Assembly (NCBI GenBank): GCA_018969295.1
Contig: JAGWYN010000060.1
Span: 1 to 21,228 of the forward strand
DNA length: 21,228 nt
Source: Chloroflexota bacterium
GTDB lineage: Bacteria > Chloroflexota > Anaerolineae > Caldilineales > Caldilineaceae
Direction: 5' to 3'
Shown here: positions 18,774 to 21,228 of the stretch, in pieces
Layout of the letters: each line of letters begins with the position of its first letter
Numbering within the stretch: the stretch's first letter is position 1
Made by a program: the position numbers and the translations under genes
The notes under the pieces: model-generated
Told to the model about the DNA's origin: nothing
Database searches by the model: none
Seen by the model: the letters and a program-made list of their open reading frames with translations, nothing else

Positions 18774-20024
18774 TCACTGCTTCACGTTGAGTTCAAACCA
18801 GCGCAGCAGCGCCAGCAGTGTCTCACGGTCGGGGCTCCGCATCGCCGTCGTGCGTGGGACGACCGGCAAAACCCCACGGTCCGCCCACTGCGCGAACAGG
18901 CTGGCGTCGTTGGCGTCGACCCCAATTTTGGGGTTGGCAGGGCGCAGACCGTAGGCAAGCGCTGCACTCTGCTGCTCGTCGCCCAGCAGAAAGCGCTGGA
19001 ATTCGAGCGCCCCATTCTTCTGCAGAGCCGTCGTCTCTGGCCCCACCCAGACCGAAAACGGAAAGTCGAACCAGGTCAGATACTCCGGGTAGTAGAGGCT
19101 CAGCGGATCTTCCCATCGGGTCAGAATGCCCTGCATGTTCTGGAGCAGATCGCTTTCGAGCAGCTGACCGCCGTCACCGACACTGTAGCCGAAGAGCGCA
19201 AAATCCTCGGCGGTGTAGGCGCTGGAACTGCTGAAATCGGTCACGGCCCCCATCAGATCTTTGAGCCAGCGCTGAAACTCAGGGTTGACCACATCTTCTA
19301 CCGCGATGTCCGTGCGGCCATAATACTCGCCGGCCGCCGCGATCATCGCCGCCAGCCCGCCGACGTTGCGAGAAGGATTGGGGACAACCAGCTTGAAAAA
19401 ACCCCACCCCGGCTCCCCCCCCAGCTCGGGCCAGCCGCCCGCAGCCGTGGCAGCGTCGTGGATGGCCTGCCAGCCGATCGCGCCGTAGCGCGCCTCCAAC
19501 ACCTGGGCGCGGCTGGCGTACAGCCCCCAGGTAAAGAGGCTGATGGCGATCGGGCGAGCCCGGTATTCCCCGTCGGTCAAAAAAACATCGCGGCCCAGCC
19601 GCTCCTTGTAGGCCGCATTGGCCAGCTCGACCAGATAGCGGCTGTCCGGGATCCAGGCGACCGGGAAATTGTCGAGCGCTTGGCGCTCCGCTTCTGCCAG
19701 CGAGTCGGGGCTCTGGCCAGCCTCGAGCGCGCCGAACTCGTTGCGATCCCAGCGGCCCAGGGCAGTCAGCCCGTCGACAGCTTCGATCTGGACACGCACC
19801 GGCACACCGTCTACCGTGCGTTCGCTGCGGTTGAACGCATCGGCCGCACTGCGCACCCAGGGTTCGACCGGGAGCGAAGCCAGGATGCGCAGCTCCACAG
19901 TCTCTGGACGCTGCACAGTCAGCGCAGTACCCCCCCCTCCCCGGTCAGTGAACAGGAGGGTGGCGCCGACGATCAAAATCGCAACAGCCAAAATAGAGAC
20001 AAAAAGAATGCGTGTTCGGTTCAT
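18774..20024 (-). CDS. Membrane-anchored extracellular solute-binding protein
   Basis: The 416-aa protein starts with MNRTR and a hydrophobic helix (about residues 6-26, LFVSILAVAILIVGATLLFT) that has no lipobox Cys, so it is either anchored by the helix or cleaved. The rest fits an extracellular solute-binding fold: ELRILASLPVEPWVRSAADAFNRS, VAWIPDSRYLVELANAAYKE, ARPIAISLFTWGLYASRAQVLEARYGAIGWQAIHDAA, GGLAAMIAAAGEYYG, and a C-terminal FDFPFSVWVGPETTALQKNGALEFQRFLL. The layout parallels the N-terminal half of the next gene's product, so the two may be related by duplication. MNRTRI at 20024 is chosen because AGGGAA lies about 5 bp upstream. It lies 168 bp after pspA, with repeats and a strong hairpin in between, so some transcripts may stop before it. 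Confidence 0.82.
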   Translation of the reverse strand: MNRTRILFVSILAVAILIVGATLLFTDRGGGGTALTVQRPETVELRILASLPVEPWVRSAADAFNRSERTVDGVPVRVQIEAVDGLTALGRWDRNEFGALEAGQSPDSLAEAERQALDNFPVAWIPDSRYLVELANAAYKERLGRDVFLTDGEYRARPIAISLFTWGLYASRAQVLEARYGAIGWQAIHDAATAAGGWPELGGEPGWGFFKLVVPNPSRNVGGLAAMIAAAGEYYGRTDIAVEDVVNPEFQRWLKDLMGAVTDFSSSSAYTAEDFALFGYSVGDGGQLLESDLLQNMQGILTRWEDPLSLYYPEYLTWFDFPFSVWVGPETTALQKNGALEFQRFLLGDEQQSAALAYGLRPANPKIGVDANDASLFAQWADRGVLPVVPRTTAMRSPDRETLLALLRWFELNVKQ

Positions 20025-20039
20025 CGGTTCCCTTGTCCG

Positions 20040-20063
20040 CAATCCGATGGGGCGGATGGATTG
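20040..20063 (-). other. Inverted repeat just upstream of the solute-binding gene RBS
   Basis: CAATCC (20040-20045) and GGATTG (20058-20063) form a 6-bp stem with a 12-base loop, ending about 16 bp before the ATG at 20024. It could influence translation initiation or RNA processing in the intergenic part of the transcript, but the stem is short and may be chance. Confidence 0.3.
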
Positions 20064-20110
20064 GCCAGCGCCCAGGGGCTACCCCGGCCAGCTGGGGGCT
20101 TGCAAAGCTG

Positions 20111-20138
20111 GGCGGCAGGGGCACAGCCCCCCGCCGCC
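20111..20138 (-). terminator. Strong GC hairpin between pspA and the downstream genes (attenuator-like)
   Basis: The segment 20111-20138 folds into a stem of 6 bp, an A-C mismatch and about 4-5 more G-C pairs, with an ACA loop. On the transcribed minus strand it lies about 55 bp after the pspA stop. No U-run follows, so it is not a classic Rho-independent terminator. A partial terminator, a processing site or a 3'-end stabiliser that would raise pspA mRNA above the downstream genes is plausible. Confidence 0.45.
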
Positions 20139-20144
20139 TCCTCC

Positions 20145-20193
20145 AGAAACAGCTGCTAGAAACAGCTGCTAGAAACAGCTGCTAGAAACAGCT
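20145..20193 (-). repeat. 13-bp tandem repeat immediately after pspA
   Basis: Three perfect copies of AGAAACAGCTGCT (20145-20157, 20158-20170, 20171-20183) and a 10-base partial fourth (20184-20193) lie head to tail. The array ends on the first base of the complement of the pspA stop codon (20193-20195). Each full copy holds the palindrome CAGCTG. It lies in the transcribed spacer between pspA and the next gene. Confidence 0.92.
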
Positions 20194-20873
20194 CAGTTGG
20201 TCAGACCCAGCTTTTTGCGGCGATCCGACAGCTGACTGTCGAGCTCGCTGCGCTCAAGAACGTCGTCCATCTGTTTGTCGAGGCTGGTTGCACGCAGCTC
20301 GGAGGCCGTAGTCGCCTTGTCAAGCCGAGAGCGGATGCTGCCGGCGATCCGTTCGATGTCGCTGTCGCCCGTACCCATCAGATCGTCGAGGCTCTTCATG
20401 GCCTTGACTGAGGTCTCTTTGCTCTTGGCCAGCTCAAGCAGAGACTGCAGCTCCTCACGCTGCTGCTTCATCGTGGCCAGCCGTGCCTCCAATTTTACTT
20501 TGGCACCCAGCAACTTCTGGAACTCGTCCTCCTGCCGCTTGAGCTGCTCACGGTAGGTGGCGACCAGCCGCTCCGTGCTGTTAAGCCGGCTCTGCGCAGC
20601 GACAGCGGCGTTCTCGTTGCCTTCGACCAGAAAAGCGTCGATCGCTCGATCCAACTCGTTCTCGCGCTGTTCCAGATCGGCCAGCTTGCGCTTGAGCGAC
20701 TTGGCCTCGCCGCCGACGGTCGCCGCCGCATCCTCAAGATCCTCCAGATTCTGCTCAACCTGGCGCACATACTGGTCGATGACAGCCAGGCTGTTGCTGC
20801 GCAATGCCTGGTCGACCATCGCATGCAGGTTGGCAGAAATCAACACGGATACTTTTTCAAAAAGAGAAGCCAT
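20193..20873 (-). CDS. PspA/IM30-family membrane-stress protein
   Basis: The 226-aa length and the whole pattern fit PspA/IM30: SLFEKVSVLISANLHAMVDQA, then SNSLAVIDQYVRQVEQNLEDLEDA (the N-terminal membrane-binding helix and conserved start of the helical hairpin). Next come long charged coiled-coil helices (KSLKRKLADLEQRENELDRAI, ATYREQLKRQEDEFQKLL, LEARLATMKQQREELQS), and a tail with DLMGTGDSDIERI and MDDVLERSELDSQLSDRRKKLGL. These proteins assemble into ESCRT-III-like rods or rings on damaged inner membrane and preserve the proton-motive force. ATG 20873 has AGGAGG 9 bp upstream. It is the first gene of the minus-strand block, behind a sigma70-type promoter with PHO-box-like repeats. No pspF or sigma54 site is seen. 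Confidence 0.93.
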   Translation of the reverse strand: MASLFEKVSVLISANLHAMVDQALRSNSLAVIDQYVRQVEQNLEDLEDAAATVGGEAKSLKRKLADLEQRENELDRAIDAFLVEGNENAAVAAQSRLNSTERLVATYREQLKRQEDEFQKLLGAKVKLEARLATMKQQREELQSLLELAKSKETSVKAMKSLDDLMGTGDSDIERIAGSIRSRLDKATTASELRATSLDKQMDDVLERSELDSQLSDRRKKLGLTN

Positions 20874-20954
20874 AATGTCGATCCTCCTGATCGGGTGGAC
20901 AATGGGATGGCGATTTTGACCAACCTAAATGTGTCTTTGGTTTCACACAAACCT

Positions 20955-20983
20955 ATTATACCCCGAAAAAAGAACAAAAACAA
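20955..20983 (-). promoter_or_regulatory. sigma70-type promoter of pspA
   Basis: On the minus strand TTGTTT (20983-20978) and a perfect TATAAT (20960-20955) are 17 bp apart. The start of transcription would be near 20948, leaving a leader of about 75 nt before the ATG at 20873. The -35 box touches the last CTGTCAT repeat described separately. Confidence 0.8.
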
Positions 20984-21023
20984 TGACAGAAAGCTGACAA
21001 CTTGGAGGACAGCCGGCTGACAG
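20983..21023 (-). promoter_or_regulatory. Tandem PHO-box-like direct repeats upstream of pspA
   Basis: Reading the minus strand, four 7-mers occur in order: CTGTCAG (21023-21017), CTGTCCT (21012-21006), TTGTCAG (21000-20994), CTGTCAT (20989-20983). The spacers are 4, 5 and 4 bp. This is the architecture of two adjacent PhoB boxes (7-bp direct repeats, 4-bp spacer, 11-bp period), and the last 7-mer equals the enterobacterial half-site. The array ends at the -35 box, a fitting place for an OmpR/PhoB-type activator. Which regulator binds is inference. Confidence 0.65.
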
Positions 21024-21034
21024 ATTCTGTCAGC
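21016..21034. promoter_or_regulatory. Perfect inverted repeat in the pspA upstream region
   Basis: GCTGACAG (21016-21023) and CTGTCAGC (21027-21034) form an 8-bp perfect dyad around ATT. It uses the same TGTCA half-site as the direct repeats beside it, so a dimeric regulator might bind it, or it might be a boundary between the two divergent promoters. Confidence 0.5.
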
Positions 21035-21104
21035 GACAGGTCAGCCCCGAACGCTCGACGGTTGCCTCCGTCTGCATTAAAATGGAATTAGAGGTTGGGT
21101 GGAT

Positions 21105-21133
21105 TTGACTGGGGTGTCTGAATCAGGTAGTAT
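21105..21133 (+). promoter_or_regulatory. Rightward sigma70-type promoter leaving the window
   Basis: TTGACT (21105-21110) and TAGTAT (21128-21133) lie 17 bp apart on the + strand, a good match to the housekeeping consensus. Transcription would start near 21140 and run at least 88 nt to the window edge with no ATG, so the leader is long or the product is a non-coding RNA. Confidence 0.65.
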
Positions 21134-21228
21134 GGGCCTTCCTGAGCGCAGGGAGCTGAACTGGTCGAGCGGCAAAGACCCTCCATACTGGTGAAAGCAA
21201 ACGGGGTTCGAGGAACAGGATTTAGGAA

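Larger units (their letters stand above)
20874..21228. other. Divergent intergenic region and right edge
   Basis: This 355-bp stretch holds no open frame that looks real. It holds the pspA leader and promoter, the repeat array, the dyad, and the rightward promoter listed separately. Positions 21035-21104 show nothing clear. From about 21140 onward the sequence would be the 5' leader of a rightward transcript, without an ATG in the window; I do not recognise a known riboswitch class in it. Confidence 0.6.

Noticed and set aside
21195..21228. GGTTCGAGG near the right edge as a tRNA 3' half
   Set aside because: The stem around the loop does not pair and no cloverleaf can be drawn upstream.

Overview
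This is a GC-rich, gene-dense bacterial chromosome segment. The gene content suggests a Chloroflexota-like organism, perhaps near Caldilineales/Anaerolineae. The clues are many GTC, CTG and GGG codons, a TTG start, lipoprotein-type binding proteins, a substrate-binding + VWA fusion protein, a LysM/M23 peptidase and a GH99-like + SH3 protein. The taxonomic placement is an inference from style and gene content, not from a marker gene. No tRNA, rRNA or CRISPR array was found.

Layout. Positions 1-349 hold no convincing gene. Positions 350-981 are a decayed ISKra4-like transposase with a nonsense codon and an internal deletion. From 1044 to 10844 everything is on the + strand: an EEP-fold hydrolase, carB, a small unknown protein, an RlmI-type rRNA methyltransferase, a NudL-type Nudix hydrolase, a secreted GH99-like + SH3 protein, hypoxanthine phosphoribosyltransferase, and a secreted LysM/M23 peptidase that overlaps hpt. 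From 10868 to 14145 a minus-strand operon (ROK kinase, nagA, SIS-domain sugar-phosphate protein) looks like a complete short route from N-acetylglucosamine to fructose-6-phosphate. A lone cobS (14236-15000, +) is divergent from it.

From 20873 down to 15016 five minus-strand genes form the most unusual block. They encode a PspA/IM30 protein, a membrane-anchored solute-binding protein, a membrane-anchored solute-binding + VWA protein with an intact MIDAS, a two-helix membrane protein with a long coiled coil, and a LivJ-type binding lipoprotein. No ABC permease or ATPase is present. The last two genes overlap by ATGA.

Upstream of pspA lies a strong sigma70-type promoter (TTGTTT, 17 bp, TATAAT). 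It is preceded by four 7-bp direct repeats of the CTGTCAT type, spaced 4, 5 and 4 bp apart, which is the layout of two tandem PHO boxes. I propose that the block is an envelope-stress or nutrient-sensing system under an OmpR/PhoB-type response regulator. A second good promoter at 21105-21133 fires rightward out of the window and leaves a leader of at least about 88 nt.
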